Shown here: piece by piece, positions 45,204 to 53,948 of the stretch
Numbering within the stretch: the stretch's first letter is position 1
Layout of the letters: each line of letters begins with the position of its first letter
Source: Paradesertivirga superstes
GTDB lineage: Bacteria > Bacteroidota > Bacteroidia > Sphingobacteriales > Sphingobacteriaceae
Reading direction: 5' to 3'
NCBI RefSeq assembly: GCF_037622515.1
Contig: NZ_JBBJCN010000001.1
Span: forward strand, 868,001-932,000
Length of the DNA stretch: 64,000 nucleotides
Translations under genes and position numbers: made by a program
Notes under the pieces: generated by a model
The model's input: only the letters and a program-made list of their open reading frames with translations
What the model was told of the DNA's origin: nothing
Database searches by the model: none

Positions 45204-45422
45204 CCGGGCGTCTATCAGGGTATAAAAAAGTGTATGATCAAAGTCAGAAACTCGCGAAAGATGCAAGGAAAGTACCTAAAAGGTTATTTCTACAAAAAAA
45301 CTGAAAGAACGAACTAAGGTTTGTTTTAAGGCGAAGAACTTTAATTGCATTATTGACAATTGTCAGGGGCCTCTAAAGGAACTCAGGTTATTATTAAACC
45401 ACATTGCCAACCATTAAATCAT

Positions 45423-45932
45423 TCAGATTGTATACCCCAGTTTACTAAAAAGCTTATACATCAACCATATCGGGCCATTTAGTAAAGATTTGATATTTGA
45501 GGAAAAGCCGGGTGTTTTACCTTCATATTTATACCCAAAAAACTGCAACATCAATCCAAGCATAAAAACGCCCAAACAAACAGCTCCCATTGTGGGCCAG
45601 TTTTGATTGGTGTGAAGCTTTTCTAATCCAACAATTCCTGCTGAGAATGCAAACACAAACAATAAAATACCGTAAGACAGAATAGGTGACAACTTATAAT
45701 AGTAATATATTGAGAAGGCAATCAGGAAAGACGCCCAATTAACAAACCCATTATATTTTCCCAAAAATGATAAATTGGGGAAGGGAACAGACCACACTAT
45801 ACCGAGAATTCCGAAAGTTAATAAGGAAATACATATCCATTGAAGAGAGCTGTTAACAGGGTTTTTATGTGCTTCTGAAAAATCCTGGATTACAGTATGA
45901 ATTTCTTTTTTTTCTATTTGCTTTTCTGCCAT
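45423..45932 (-). CDS. DUF962/Mpo1-like membrane protein
   Basis: A 169-residue membrane protein with about four hydrophobic segments. The N-terminal HKNPVNSSLQWICISLLTFG pattern is typical of the Mpo1/YGL010w (DUF962) family. The yeast member oxidises alpha-hydroxy fatty acids using Fe2+, with conserved His residues. Only some of those can be seen here, so activity is not assured. ATG 45932 is chosen, since upstream codons add little. Confidence 0.72.
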   Translation of the reverse strand: MAEKQIEKKEIHTVIQDFSEAHKNPVNSSLQWICISLLTFGILGIVWSVPFPNLSFLGKYNGFVNWASFLIAFSIYYYYKLSPILSYGILLFVFAFSAGIVGLEKLHTNQNWPTMGAVCLGVFMLGLMLQFFGYKYEGKTPGFSSNIKSLLNGPIWLMYKLFSKLGYTI

Positions 45933-45998
45933 ATGAAAAGCAAATATATTCAATATAATTATCCTGAATTTAAAAAAACATTAGCGGTTTTGAAAAAG

Positions 45999-46028
45999 AA
46001 AAAGGCGCTGATTTCTAAGCGCCTTTTT
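45999..46028 (-). terminator. terminator of rny
   Basis: AAAAAGGCGCT (45999-46009) pairs with AGCGCCTTTTT (46018-46028), loop GATTTCTA, with A/T tracts at both sides. It lies just past the rny stop. Confidence 0.85.
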
Positions 46029-46048
46029 CTCTAATTACTTATAAAAAA

Positions 46049-47602
46049 CTATTTCGCGTAAGAAACAGACCTTGTTTCACGTATTACAGTGACCTTGATC
46101 TGCCCCGGGTAGGTCATTTCGGTTTGAATTCTGTTTGAAATATCTGCTGCTAAAATCTCAGCCTGATCGTCTGTTACACGTTCACTTTCTACAACCACAC
46201 GTAATTCACGTCCGGCTTGAATAGCAAAAGTCTTCTCAACACCCGGATAGGATAAAGCTAACTCCTCAAGCTCTTTTAAACGCTTGATATAACTTTCTAC
46301 CACTTCCCGACGTGCACCCGGGCGAGCGCCCGAAATAGCATCACAAGCCTGGATAATTGGTGAGATCATCGAAGTCATTTCGATCTCATCATGGTGAGCC
46401 CCGATAGCATTGCAAACTTCAGGATGTTCCTTATATTTCTCGGCAAGCTGCATTCCCAAAATTGCATGTGGCAATTCAGGATTATCATCGGGAACTTTAC
46501 CAATATCATGCAAGAGACCTGCACGTTTAGCCAGTTTAACGTTTAAGCCTAATTCTGAAGCCATTGTAGCACAGAAGTTCGCAACTTCACGTGAGTGCTG
46601 CAATAGATTCTGTCCATACGATGAACGATAACGCATTCTACCCACCATCCGGATTAACTCCGGATGCAGGCCATGAATTCCAAGGTCAATAACAGTACGC
46701 TCACCAATCTCTACTATTTCATCTTCGATTTGCTTACGTGTTTTTGCAACAACCTCTTCAATACGTGCGGGATGGATACGACCGTCTGTTACAAGGCGAT
46801 GTAATGCCAGACGCGCAATCTCTCTCCTTACCGGATCAAACCCTGAAAGAATAATAGCCTCAGGCGTATCATCTACAATAATTTCCACACCTGTTGCCGC
46901 TTCCAGGGCACGAATATTACGTCCCTCTCTACCAATAACACGACCTTTAATTTCGTCGCTTTCAATATTAAATATCGAAACAGTATTTTCTATAGCAGCT
47001 TCGGTAGCGGTACGCTGAATAGTCTGAATAACAACTTTTTTGGCTTCTTTGCTTGCGGTTAACTTAGCTTCATCCACGATGTCCTTTATCTGCATCATGG
47101 CTTTAGAACGCGCTTCTTCTTTTAAAGAATCGACCAACTGGTTTCGTGCATCATTTGCTGATAATCCGGCTATAGTTTCGAGCTGGCTTATATGCTGATT
47201 TTTTAATACATCAACTTCTTCTTGTTTCTTAACGGCAATTTCTGTTTGCTTCTCAAGATTTTTCCGCTGATTATCAATATCCTGTTCTTTTTTATTAAGG
47301 TTCTCCAGGCGCTGATTCAACGACTGTTCCTTTTGCTTAACAGAATTTTCACGCTGATTTATTGTATTGTTTTTAGCGTTAATCTCCTGCTCATGCTCCC
47401 CTTTTAATTGAAGGAACTTCTCCTTAGCTTCTAAAAGTTTATTTTTCTTTAAAATTTCAGCATTATTTTCAGCGTCCTTTAATATCTTTTTTACTTTGTT
47501 CTGCGCTGCAACTTCCTGGCTTTTCAATAAGGATCGCAGCATAAAGCGCCCGATACCGATACCTACTACCAGTCCTAATAAAATGTATCCAATTATCTCC
47601 AT
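46049..47602 (-). CDS. rny: ribonuclease Y
   Basis: A 517-residue membrane-anchored endoribonuclease initiating mRNA decay. It has an N-terminal transmembrane helix (about 1-22, EIIGYILLGLVVGIGIG), a long charged coiled coil (about 30-190), a KH domain (GRVIGREGRNIRALE, about 218-232), and an HD domain with HSREVANF and GLLHDIGKV (about 345-375). The ATG at 47602 is preferred, since it puts the anchor at the terminus. The gene follows zapA and a likely 6S RNA. Confidence 0.95.
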   Translation of the reverse strand: MEIIGYILLGLVVGIGIGRFMLRSLLKSQEVAAQNKVKKILKDAENNAEILKKNKLLEAKEKFLQLKGEHEQEINAKNNTINQRENSVKQKEQSLNQRLENLNKKEQDIDNQRKNLEKQTEIAVKKQEEVDVLKNQHISQLETIAGLSANDARNQLVDSLKEEARSKAMMQIKDIVDEAKLTASKEAKKVVIQTIQRTATEAAIENTVSIFNIESDEIKGRVIGREGRNIRALEAATGVEIIVDDTPEAIILSGFDPVRREIARLALHRLVTDGRIHPARIEEVVAKTRKQIEDEIVEIGERTVIDLGIHGLHPELIRMVGRMRYRSSYGQNLLQHSREVANFCATMASELGLNVKLAKRAGLLHDIGKVPDDNPELPHAILGMQLAEKYKEHPEVCNAIGAHHDEIEMTSMISPIIQACDAISGARPGARREVVESYIKRLKELEELALSYPGVEKTFAIQAGRELRVVVESERVTDDQAEILAADISNRIQTEMTYPGQIKVTVIRETRSVSYAK

Positions 47603-47616
47603 AGTACTTTTTTCAT

Positions 47617-47790
47617 AAAAAAACCGCAAATTAAACTAAGTCTCATGTATTGTAAAACTTCTGTAAGCACGATTAAGTCATAATCATAATCAACTGAAAA
47701 CAGATGATTTGCATCTTTTGACTTCGTTATATTGAAGTGTTAAGTTTAATTAATAGTGAAACTTAATTTAACTGCGGTTAAATCTTTGCC
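47617..47790 (-). ncRNA. ssrS: probable 6S RNA (SsrS-like) between zapA and rny
   Basis: On the - strand, AACCGC plus UUAAAUUAAGU near the 5' end (47779 downward) pair with ACUUAGUUUAA plus GCGGUU near the 3' end (up to 47622). About 19 base pairs with one bulge thus close a loop of roughly 120 nt. Inside are two small hairpins (ACUUC/GAAGU and AGAUG/CAUCU). A U7 run (47617-47623) follows the closing stem. A closed rod-like fold of about 160-170 nt with an open centre, next to zapA, is the pattern of 6S RNA, which in E. coli lies after zapA. Exact ends are estimates. Exclusive alternatives, such as a long leader of rny, remain possible. Confidence 0.55.
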
Positions 47791-47809
47791 CTAATATAAA
47801 GAACGTAAA

Positions 47810-48100
47810 TTACTTAGAAAAGAAATTGTTAAGCATTTGATCTAACTGATAAACCTTATCGGCCACATCTGTATCTTCATCAACCCTTTTCTTATCGGCT
47901 TTTAATGTAGCAGTTGCATAATGCAATACACACATTGACAATAAATCTTGTTTATCCCTCACCGCATAATTGTCCTGAAACTCTTTTATACGGTCGTTTA
48001 TAATCTTAGCTGCCCGCCTAATCATTTCTTCCTCTTCCATATTTACTCTTAAAGGGTAAACACGGTCAGCAATATTTATTTTAATGGAGATTTCTCCCAT
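47810..48100 (-). CDS. zapA: cell division protein ZapA
   Basis: A 96-residue ZapA, which stabilises FtsZ filaments. The N-terminal half has the small alpha/beta fold with INIADRVYPLRVNMEEEEMIRRAAKIIND, seen here in parts such as DRVYPLRV and RRAAKII. A C-terminal coiled coil follows. It begins 22 bp after the coiled-coil gene, so the two are co-transcribed. Confidence 0.85.
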   Translation of the reverse strand: MGEISIKINIADRVYPLRVNMEEEEMIRRAAKIINDRIKEFQDNYAVRDKQDLLSMCVLHYATATLKADKKRVDEDTDVADKVYQLDQMLNNFFSK

Positions 48101-48122
48101 TTGGCTTTATTTCACTTTTATA

Positions 48123-48431
48123 TTACTTTTTTAGCAATACAATGCACTTATCAATTTCTCGCACAAAATCGCTAATTTTTTGCTTTATATCAAGCGTTTT
48201 TTCATTACTAGATATTTGTGTCACTGCAATACCTTCTAAAGACCTTGCAAGCTTCAATGCTTTTAACTTTTCTTCCAGGTCAGAAATTTTAGATTTGTTG
48301 TTATCCAAGCTGGCTTCCAGTGCCTTATTCTCTTTTTTTAAAAGATTATTTTCTTCCTGTAATACTTCACACAGCTCGATAAGTTGCTGCGTTCTGTCAA
48401 GTACATTTGTTAATTGGCCTGCTAAGGACAT
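48123..48431 (-). CDS. small coiled-coil protein upstream of zapA
   Basis: A 102-residue protein, mostly a continuous coiled coil (about 10-70, LQEENNLLKKENKALEASL...). I do not recognise a named family. Proteins of this size and position ahead of zapA are common in Bacteroidota. Its place suggests a ZapB-like partner of ZapA, as an inference from context. Confidence 0.7.
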   Translation of the reverse strand: MSLAGQLTNVLDRTQQLIELCEVLQEENNLLKKENKALEASLDNNKSKISDLEEKLKALKLARSLEGIAVTQISSNEKTLDIKQKISDFVREIDKCIVLLKK

Positions 48432-48506
48432 GTTTCTTTGCTATTATTGATTGAATGAAAGGATGAGTGAAGGAATGAATATTATTCCGGTTATTGTATT
48501 TCCATT

Positions 48507-48538
48507 CTATCCTTCGATCCTTCCATCCTTCTATCCTT
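48507..48538. repeat. four 8-bp CNATCCTT repeats at the end of pheT
   Basis: CTATCCTT, CGATCCTT, CCATCCTT and CTATCCTT follow each other without gaps and run into the last codons of pheT (stop at 48531-48533). Confidence 0.75.
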
Positions 48539-50933
48539 TCCGAATTTCCGCTCCGAGTTCTTTTTCGAAAATACCAATTAATTTATTCATTACCGAATCA
48601 ATCTGCTTATCAGTAAGAGTTTTTTCTTCATCCTGCAACAGGAAACTTAAAGCGTACGATTTTTTATTCTCCGGCAGTTTCTCCCCTTCATAAACATCGA
48701 ACACATTTATTTCCTTCAATAAGCTTCTTTCCGATTTTAAAGCCAGAGTCTGGAGCTGATTAAAGGTAATATCCTTGCTGATCAGTAAAGATAAATCTCT
48801 TCTAACAGACGGAGTTTTCGGAACATCCCTGAAAGTGATTTTGTTTTTCCTGATCGCCTTTAAAACCAGATCACAGTTAAAATCAGCAAAGAAAACTTCT
48901 TTATCAATATCTAATTTCTTCAGAGCTGCATTTGAAACCTTCCCGAAAGAAACCAGAGTTTGCTCACCTTTTTTATATTGATGGGCCTGTTGAAAATTGA
49001 TATTATCAAAACTGTCTTCTGTTAATCCCGAAACATTCAATCTTTTTACTACAGCATCAACCGCTCCTTTTAAATTAAAAAAGGAAGTTTGAGAATTATT
49101 GTGGTTCCATTGTTGACTAAAATTTCTACCCGTCATAAAAATCCCCAGTCTGAAATTTTCACTGTATCCTGTTTCAGAAGTAGAATACACTTTCCCAAAT
49201 TCGTATAGTTTTAAATCAGGGTTTTTGCGGTTCTGATTATACGCTATTGCTTCCAAACCTGAGTATAGAAGAGTTTGACGCATCGTATCCAAATCGCTGC
49301 TGAGTGGATTTAACATTCGCACTGCGGTTTCCGGATCCTGATCATAGGCCGATTTGGTTAAGGAGTTTGAAAGTATTTCGGAGAACCCGTTGGCAGACAA
49401 CAAATCGGCAATCTGGTTTTGTACCACCTCTTTATCCGGTTTAACCGAATTCGTTAATGAAGCTCTGACTTGTAACGGAATAGCAATATTGTTGTACCCG
49501 TAAATGCGAAGAATTTCTTCGATAATATCTACTTCGCGTGTTACATCTACTTTAAAACTGGGGACTTTCAGATTCAAACCTTCAGCGGTCTCTTCTACAA
49601 TTGAAATACCTAATGCTTCAATAATACTCTTTATTGTTTCTTCCTCAATTACTTCACCAATTAAGCGATTAATGTTTTTATAAGATACTGAAACACTAAA
49701 GGGAGCTTGGGGTGAAGGATAAAAATCACTTATCTCTGATGAAATCTCGGCACCAGCAATTTCCTTAATCAGCAATGCAGCCCTTTTAACTGCAAAAACT
49801 GTCATTTCCGGATCGGTTCCGCGTTCAAAACGAAAGGAAGCATCTGTTTTTAAACCATGTCGTTTCGATGTTTTTCGTACGGCTACAGAATTAAAATATG
49901 CGCTTTCGAGAAAGATTTTTGTAGTCGAAGATTTTACCCCCGAATTAATTCCTCCAAAAACACCTGCAATACACATAGGAGCTTCGCTGTTACAAATCAT
50001 CAGATCCTCGGCTGATAATTTACGTTCCAGTTCATCTAAAGTTGTAAAGGGAGTACCTTCAGAACAATTCTTCACCAGAACCTGCCCTCCTTTGATTTCA
50101 TCGGCATCAAAAGCATGTAAAGGCTGGCCAAGTTCGTGCAAAACATAATTGGTTACGTCAACTACGTTATTTACCGGGCGAACGCCAATTATCTTTAACT
50201 TATCCTTAAGCCAATCTGGAGAATCTTTAACTTCCACACCTGTTAAGGTAACTGAAGTATATCTGGGGCAGGCCGCACTATTCTCAACTTTCACAGGAAT
50301 AGATAGACTATCATTATCCGATTTAAAGGCGGAAACATCGGGCATCGCGATGGTTGTCCTGAGATAAGCCGCCAAATCTCTTGCAACCCCCAAATGTGAA
50401 GCGGCGTCGGCCCGGTTTGGTGTTAATCCAATCTCAAAAAGATAATCGTCGCCAACATTGAAATATTTTTTTGCTAAGGTTCCAACTGTTGCATTCTCAT
50501 CTAAAACCATAATTCCATTATGAGATGAGCCCAAACCTATTTCATCTTCTCCACAAATCATTCCTTCAGAAACCTCACCTCTGATTTTAGACTTATTGAT
50601 TTTAAAGGCCTCGCCATTTAATGGATAAACAGTAGTTCCAACTGTTGCAACCACAACTTTTTGACCTGCAGCAACATTTGGGGCACCACAAACCACCTGT
50701 ATGTCTTCTCCATCACCTACATCGACCCTGGTAATTCTCAAACGATCGGCGTTAGGATGCTGAGCACATTCTTTTACATAACCTATCACCAAACCTTCCA
50801 GTCCTCCGGGGATAGTTTGGACTTTATCTACACTCTCTACTTCCAGACCAATTGCTGTTAAGATCTGAGATATCTCTTCAGGCGATTGATCAGTATTTAT
50901 AAACTGCTTTAACCAGTTGTATGAAATCTTCAT
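48531..50933 (-). CDS. pheT: phenylalanyl-tRNA synthetase beta subunit
   Basis: An 800-residue beta subunit of the alpha2-beta2 enzyme that charges tRNA-Phe. The N-terminal part is an OB-fold (about 40-150, GLVIGYVKECAQHPNADRLRI in parts), then the B3/B4 editing region (HGLKTDASFRFERG, about 355) and the B5 segment. The C-terminal domain is an anticodon-binding ferredoxin-like fold (PSVRRDLSLLISKD, about 705). The alpha subunit gene is not in this window. Confidence 0.94.
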   Translation of the reverse strand: MKISYNWLKQFINTDQSPEEISQILTAIGLEVESVDKVQTIPGGLEGLVIGYVKECAQHPNADRLRITRVDVGDGEDIQVVCGAPNVAAGQKVVVATVGTTVYPLNGEAFKINKSKIRGEVSEGMICGEDEIGLGSSHNGIMVLDENATVGTLAKKYFNVGDDYLFEIGLTPNRADAASHLGVARDLAAYLRTTIAMPDVSAFKSDNDSLSIPVKVENSAACPRYTSVTLTGVEVKDSPDWLKDKLKIIGVRPVNNVVDVTNYVLHELGQPLHAFDADEIKGGQVLVKNCSEGTPFTTLDELERKLSAEDLMICNSEAPMCIAGVFGGINSGVKSSTTKIFLESAYFNSVAVRKTSKRHGLKTDASFRFERGTDPEMTVFAVKRAALLIKEIAGAEISSEISDFYPSPQAPFSVSVSYKNINRLIGEVIEEETIKSIIEALGISIVEETAEGLNLKVPSFKVDVTREVDIIEEILRIYGYNNIAIPLQVRASLTNSVKPDKEVVQNQIADLLSANGFSEILSNSLTKSAYDQDPETAVRMLNPLSSDLDTMRQTLLYSGLEAIAYNQNRKNPDLKLYEFGKVYSTSETGYSENFRLGIFMTGRNFSQQWNHNNSQTSFFNLKGAVDAVVKRLNVSGLTEDSFDNINFQQAHQYKKGEQTLVSFGKVSNAALKKLDIDKEVFFADFNCDLVLKAIRKNKITFRDVPKTPSVRRDLSLLISKDITFNQLQTLALKSERSLLKEINVFDVYEGEKLPENKKSYALSFLLQDEEKTLTDKQIDSVMNKLIGIFEKELGAEIRKG

Positions 50934-50955
50934 TTGAATTTTAAATGATAAAGGG

Positions 50956-50963
50956 CAAAGATA
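50956..50963 (-). promoter_or_regulatory. candidate -7 element of pheT
   Basis: Reads TATCTTTG on the - strand, an exact TAnnTTTG, 23 bp upstream of the pheT start. Confidence 0.45.
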
Positions 50964-50967
50964 GAAA

Positions 50968-50999
50968 AAAGGTGAAAGGTGAAAGGTAAAAGGTGAAAG
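50968..50999. repeat. 7-bp AAAGGTG tandem repeat
   Basis: Four units (AAAGGTG, AAAGGTG, AAAGGTA, AAAGGTG) and part of a fifth lie between pheT and radC. The unit is close to that in the dapD gap. Confidence 0.8.
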
Positions 51000-51051
51000 C
51001 TTTAAAGGTATAATCCCGGAGGCTTACGAATCGCCCGGATTATTGATTTTA

Positions 51052-51750
51052 TTATAATATCCCCTCATCTGCAAAGCTGAAATATGATGAATTGGTAAAT
51101 ATCACATGATCAAGGACGCCAATATCTAAAAACTGACCAGCATCTCTAAGTTTCCTGGTAAGGTTTAAATCTGCCTGACTAGGCTTTAGGTTTCCGGATG
51201 GATGATTATGACATAAAATTATCGAAGCCGCGTGGTTTTCTAAAGCAGCCTGAAAGATAATTTTAGGATCAGCTATCGTTCCAGCCTGGCCTCCCTTTGA
51301 AATTAAGTGTTGAGAAAGTACATTATTGGCTCTGTTCAAAAGCACAATCCAAAATTCCTCGTGATTTAAATCCGAAAAATAACGACTCATTAAATTACAG
51401 ATATCTTTGCTGCAGCTTATCTGATTAACTTTTGACACTTCGCCTTCTCTACGCCGCCGCCCCAACTCCAAAGCTGAAATTATAGAAATGGCTTTGGCCT
51501 CACCTATACCTTTAAATTTTGATAGTTCATTTACTGACAAGCGCCCCAGCTTATCTAAGTCGCTGTCAAGAGAGTGAAGAATACGCTTGCTTAGCTCAAC
51601 TGCAGTTTCCTGGCGATTACCGGAACCAATTAAAATAGCTATCAATTCGGCATCGGTTAAACTTCTCCTGCCTAAACTTAATAGCTTCTCACGAGGCCGG
51701 TCTTCTTCAGACCATGATTTGATTGTAATTTTGTCTTTGTAGGTTTCCAT
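51052..51750 (-). CDS. radC: RadC family JAB/MPN protein
   Basis: A 232-residue protein with an N-terminal helix-hairpin-helix (about 60-85, LSKFKGIGEAKAISI). The C-terminal JAMM metal motif HNHPSGNLKPSQAD (about 180-193) gives a metalloprotease-like fold. It is annotated as a DNA repair protein, although a true repair role is uncertain. The start ATG 51750 matches the usual beginning (METYKDKITIKSW). The gene follows rpsT on the same strand, beyond a terminator. Confidence 0.9.
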   Translation of the reverse strand: METYKDKITIKSWSEEDRPREKLLSLGRRSLTDAELIAILIGSGNRQETAVELSKRILHSLDSDLDKLGRLSVNELSKFKGIGEAKAISIISALELGRRRREGEVSKVNQISCSKDICNLMSRYFSDLNHEEFWIVLLNRANNVLSQHLISKGGQAGTIADPKIIFQAALENHAASIILCHNHPSGNLKPSQADLNLTRKLRDAGQFLDIGVLDHVIFTNSSYFSFADEGIL

Positions 51751-51785
51751 ATCTAAAACTATAAAAACCCTAAAACAAAACAAAA

Positions 51786-51813
51786 AAAGGGGGCACTTTA
51801 CAGCACCCCCTTT
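51786..51813 (-). terminator. terminator of rpsT
   Basis: AAAGGGGG (51786-51793) and CCCCCTTT (51806-51813) form an eight-pair stem, with a T run on the - strand. It is GC-rich and lies just after the rpsT stop. Confidence 0.85.
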
Positions 51814-51831
51814 CTACTATTGAGAAATATT

Positions 51832-52086
51832 TTATTTTAAAGCGTTTACAAATTTAGTCAGTTTTGACTTATTGTTAGCTGCCTTATTTTTATGGATAAC
51901 ATTTTTCTTTGAAAGACGATCAAGCATTGATATAACTTTAGACAAAAGTGGAGTTGCCTCTTCTCTTGATGTTGTACCACGTAATTTTTTTATAGCAGTA
52001 CGAGTAGTTTTCGCCTGGTAACGATTACGTAAACGTTTAGCTGCATTCGCTCTGATTCTCTTTAACGCTGATTTATGATTTGCCAT
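51832..52086 (-). CDS. rpsT: 30S ribosomal protein S20
   Basis: An 84-residue basic ribosomal protein that binds 16S rRNA. The start NHKSALKRIRANAAKRLRN is diagnostic, and the rest is a Lys/Arg-rich helical bundle (NVIHKNKAANNKSKL). The size is normal. It has its own promoter and terminator. Confidence 0.95.
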   Translation of the reverse strand: MANHKSALKRIRANAAKRLRNRYQAKTTRTAIKKLRGTTSREEATPLLSKVISMLDRLSKKNVIHKNKAANNKSKLTKFVNALK

Positions 52087-52120
52087 TTGTAAGCTTTTTG
52101 TCCGTCTTATTTTAGGAATG

Positions 52121-52151
52121 CAAATATAAGGTGAACTATTTAAAAATCAAA
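52121..52151 (-). promoter_or_regulatory. rpsT promoter (-33/-7)
   Basis: On the - strand, TTTG (52148-52151), 19 bp, then TATATTTG (52121-52128) match the Bacteroidota consensus exactly, 35 bp ahead of the start codon. Confidence 0.7.
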
Positions 52152-52222
52152 CACTATTGCTAAAAATATTTCATTATATAAAATATTCATAATCACCTAT
52201 CTTTCACTTTCCTAAGAAACCT

Positions 52223-53188
52223 ATGTTAAAAAGATTACTATACTCTCTCTGCATTCTTACAAGTGTGTTTTTTTTAAGTTCCTGGGGATTCTATGCTCAT
52301 AAAAAAATCAACAGACTTGCCGTATTCACACTGCCATCAGCGATGGTGAAATTCTACAAAAGCAATATTTATTATTTAACTGAACATGCTGTTGATCCTG
52401 ACAAACGCAGATATTCGGATACTGCTGAGGCTGCCCGGCATTATCTTGATGCTGATCATTATGGCTCTGCTCCTTTTGATAGCATCCCTGAATTGTGGAA
52501 AGAAGCGGCAGATAAATTCTCGGAAGATACCTTAAAAGCTTACGGTATTATTCCATGGCAAATTCAGCGGACTTACTATTCTTTAGTAAAAGCTTTTGAA
52601 AACAGGGACTCCTCGAAAATATTAAAGTATTCTGCTGACCTGGGGCATTATATTTCTGACGCACATGTTCCTCTCCATACTACAGAAAACTATAACGGAC
52701 AACTTACCAACCAGGTTGGGATTCATGGCTTCTGGGAAAGCCGCTTACCAGAACTTTACTCTAAACAATATGACTTTTTTGTTGGAAAGGCCCGGTATAT
52801 AGAAAATCCACTAAAAGAATCATGGAAGATTTTGAGACACACCTATTCATACAAAGATTCGGTTCTTAAAATAGAAGCACGCCTTTCCAGGAAATTCCCA
52901 AGCGATAGAAAATACAGCTTCTCTGAGAGAAACGGAATGATAATAAAGGAATATTCAGAAGAATATTCAGAAGCCTACCACCTGGCCTTAAACGGGATGG
53001 TTGAGCGACAAATGAGATCTTCCATCCTTACAGTTGGAAGCTTTTGGTATTCCGCATGGGTTGATGCCGGTCAGCCCCCGTTAAAATTATGGAAGAAAGC
53101 CGAAATGACATCTTTAGAAAAAACCGCTTCAGAGAACGAAGAATTATTTTTTAAAAAAGGCCAAATATTGGGTCGGTCAGATGATTAA
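52223..53188 (+). CDS. zinc-dependent phospholipase C / S1-P1 nuclease-like exported protein
   Basis: A 321-residue exported protein. Residues 1-20 are a signal peptide (...VFFLSS), so Trp21 (WGFYAHKKIN) becomes the N-terminus. In this fold the N-terminal Trp coordinates zinc. The zinc ligands continue in ARHYLDADHYG (about 72-82) and LGHYISDAHVPLHTTENY (about 142-160), a phospholipase C/S1-P1 pattern. Whether it acts on phospholipids or nucleic acids is unknown. TATCTTTC before the start is one base from the promoter consensus. Confidence 0.85.
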   Translation: MLKRLLYSLCILTSVFFLSSWGFYAHKKINRLAVFTLPSAMVKFYKSNIYYLTEHAVDPDKRRYSDTAEAARHYLDADHYGSAPFDSIPELWKEAADKFSEDTLKAYGIIPWQIQRTYYSLVKAFENRDSSKILKYSADLGHYISDAHVPLHTTENYNGQLTNQVGIHGFWESRLPELYSKQYDFFVGKARYIENPLKESWKILRHTYSYKDSVLKIEARLSRKFPSDRKYSFSERNGMIIKEYSEEYSEAYHLALNGMVERQMRSSILTVGSFWYSAWVDAGQPPLKLWKKAEMTSLEKTASENEELFFKKGQILGRSDD

Positions 53189-53838
53189 GCAAGTTTTTCT
53201 TTCTTAAACTTCTCTCTGAGTATCTCAAAAACAGGAGGCAATATGGATAGGATTATAATCCCTATAATCACATAAGTGAAATTCTGCTTAATAACAGGCA
53301 GTCCGCCAAAAAAATAACCAATAAACAAAAAGCTTGTGACCCATAAAAATCCACCAACCACATTATAAGATGCGAATCTGGAATAACTCATGGTACCAAT
53401 ACCTGCCACAAAAGGCGCAAAAGTTCTTATTATAGGAATAAAACGCGCATAAATAATGGTTTTGCCACCATGTTTTATGTAAAAGCTTTGAGTTTTATCC
53501 AGGTATTCCTTTTTGAGGAATTTATACTTTCCGCTAAAAGCCCTGGGACCAATATAATCACCAATCATGTAATTCACCATATCGCCAATAATAGCAGCCA
53601 GAAAAAGCAAGCCCCACATGAACCATATATTTAAATCACTTTCAGGCTTCGCAATAATTGCACCTGCTGCAAAGAGCAAAGAATCACCGGGTAAAAAAGG
53701 GGTAACAACCAAACCTGTCTCTGCGAAAATTATTAAAAATAAAATAAGGTAGGTCCAGGTTTGATATTCACTAACAATATCAACTAAATGCTGATCTATA
53801 TGAAGTATGAAATCGATGAGATTGTGTATAATTTCCAA
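53185..53838 (-). CDS. DedA family membrane protein
   Basis: A 217-residue polytopic protein of the DedA/VTT family, which flips lipids such as undecaprenyl phosphate in some members. The amphipathic family motif FLPGDSLLFAAG (about 50-61) and the Gly-rich FIPIIRTFAPFVAGIG (about 130-145) are both present. The last bases overlap the convergent PLC gene by 4 bp. Confidence 0.87.
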   Translation of the reverse strand: MEIIHNLIDFILHIDQHLVDIVSEYQTWTYLILFLIIFAETGLVVTPFLPGDSLLFAAGAIIAKPESDLNIWFMWGLLFLAAIIGDMVNYMIGDYIGPRAFSGKYKFLKKEYLDKTQSFYIKHGGKTIIYARFIPIIRTFAPFVAGIGTMSYSRFASYNVVGGFLWVTSFLFIGYFFGGLPVIKQNFTYVIIGIIILSILPPVFEILREKFKKEKLA

Positions 53839-53891
53839 ATTGTTTATTTTGAAGGCAAAAATAGAAATTACTTTTAATATCCTTTGTAAAC

Positions 53892-53920
53892 AAAAAAAGT
53901 CTGGTCAAATTGACCAGACT
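53892..53920 (-). terminator. terminator of dnaN
   Basis: AGTCTGGTCA (53898-53907) and TGACCAGACT (53911-53920) form a ten-pair stem. On the - strand a run of seven T follows. It lies between dnaN and the DedA gene. Confidence 0.85.
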
Positions 53921-53948
53921 CATTCATTTTTTTGGAGACTTCTCTATT

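Noticed and set aside
45354..45363. GACAATTGTC palindrome after the toxin gene
   Set aside because: A 10-base palindrome is expected by chance in this much AT-rich DNA; no promoter is next to it.
50968..50999. AAAGGTG array as a CRISPR
   Set aside because: Units are 7 bp and directly adjacent without spacers, and no cas gene is in the window.
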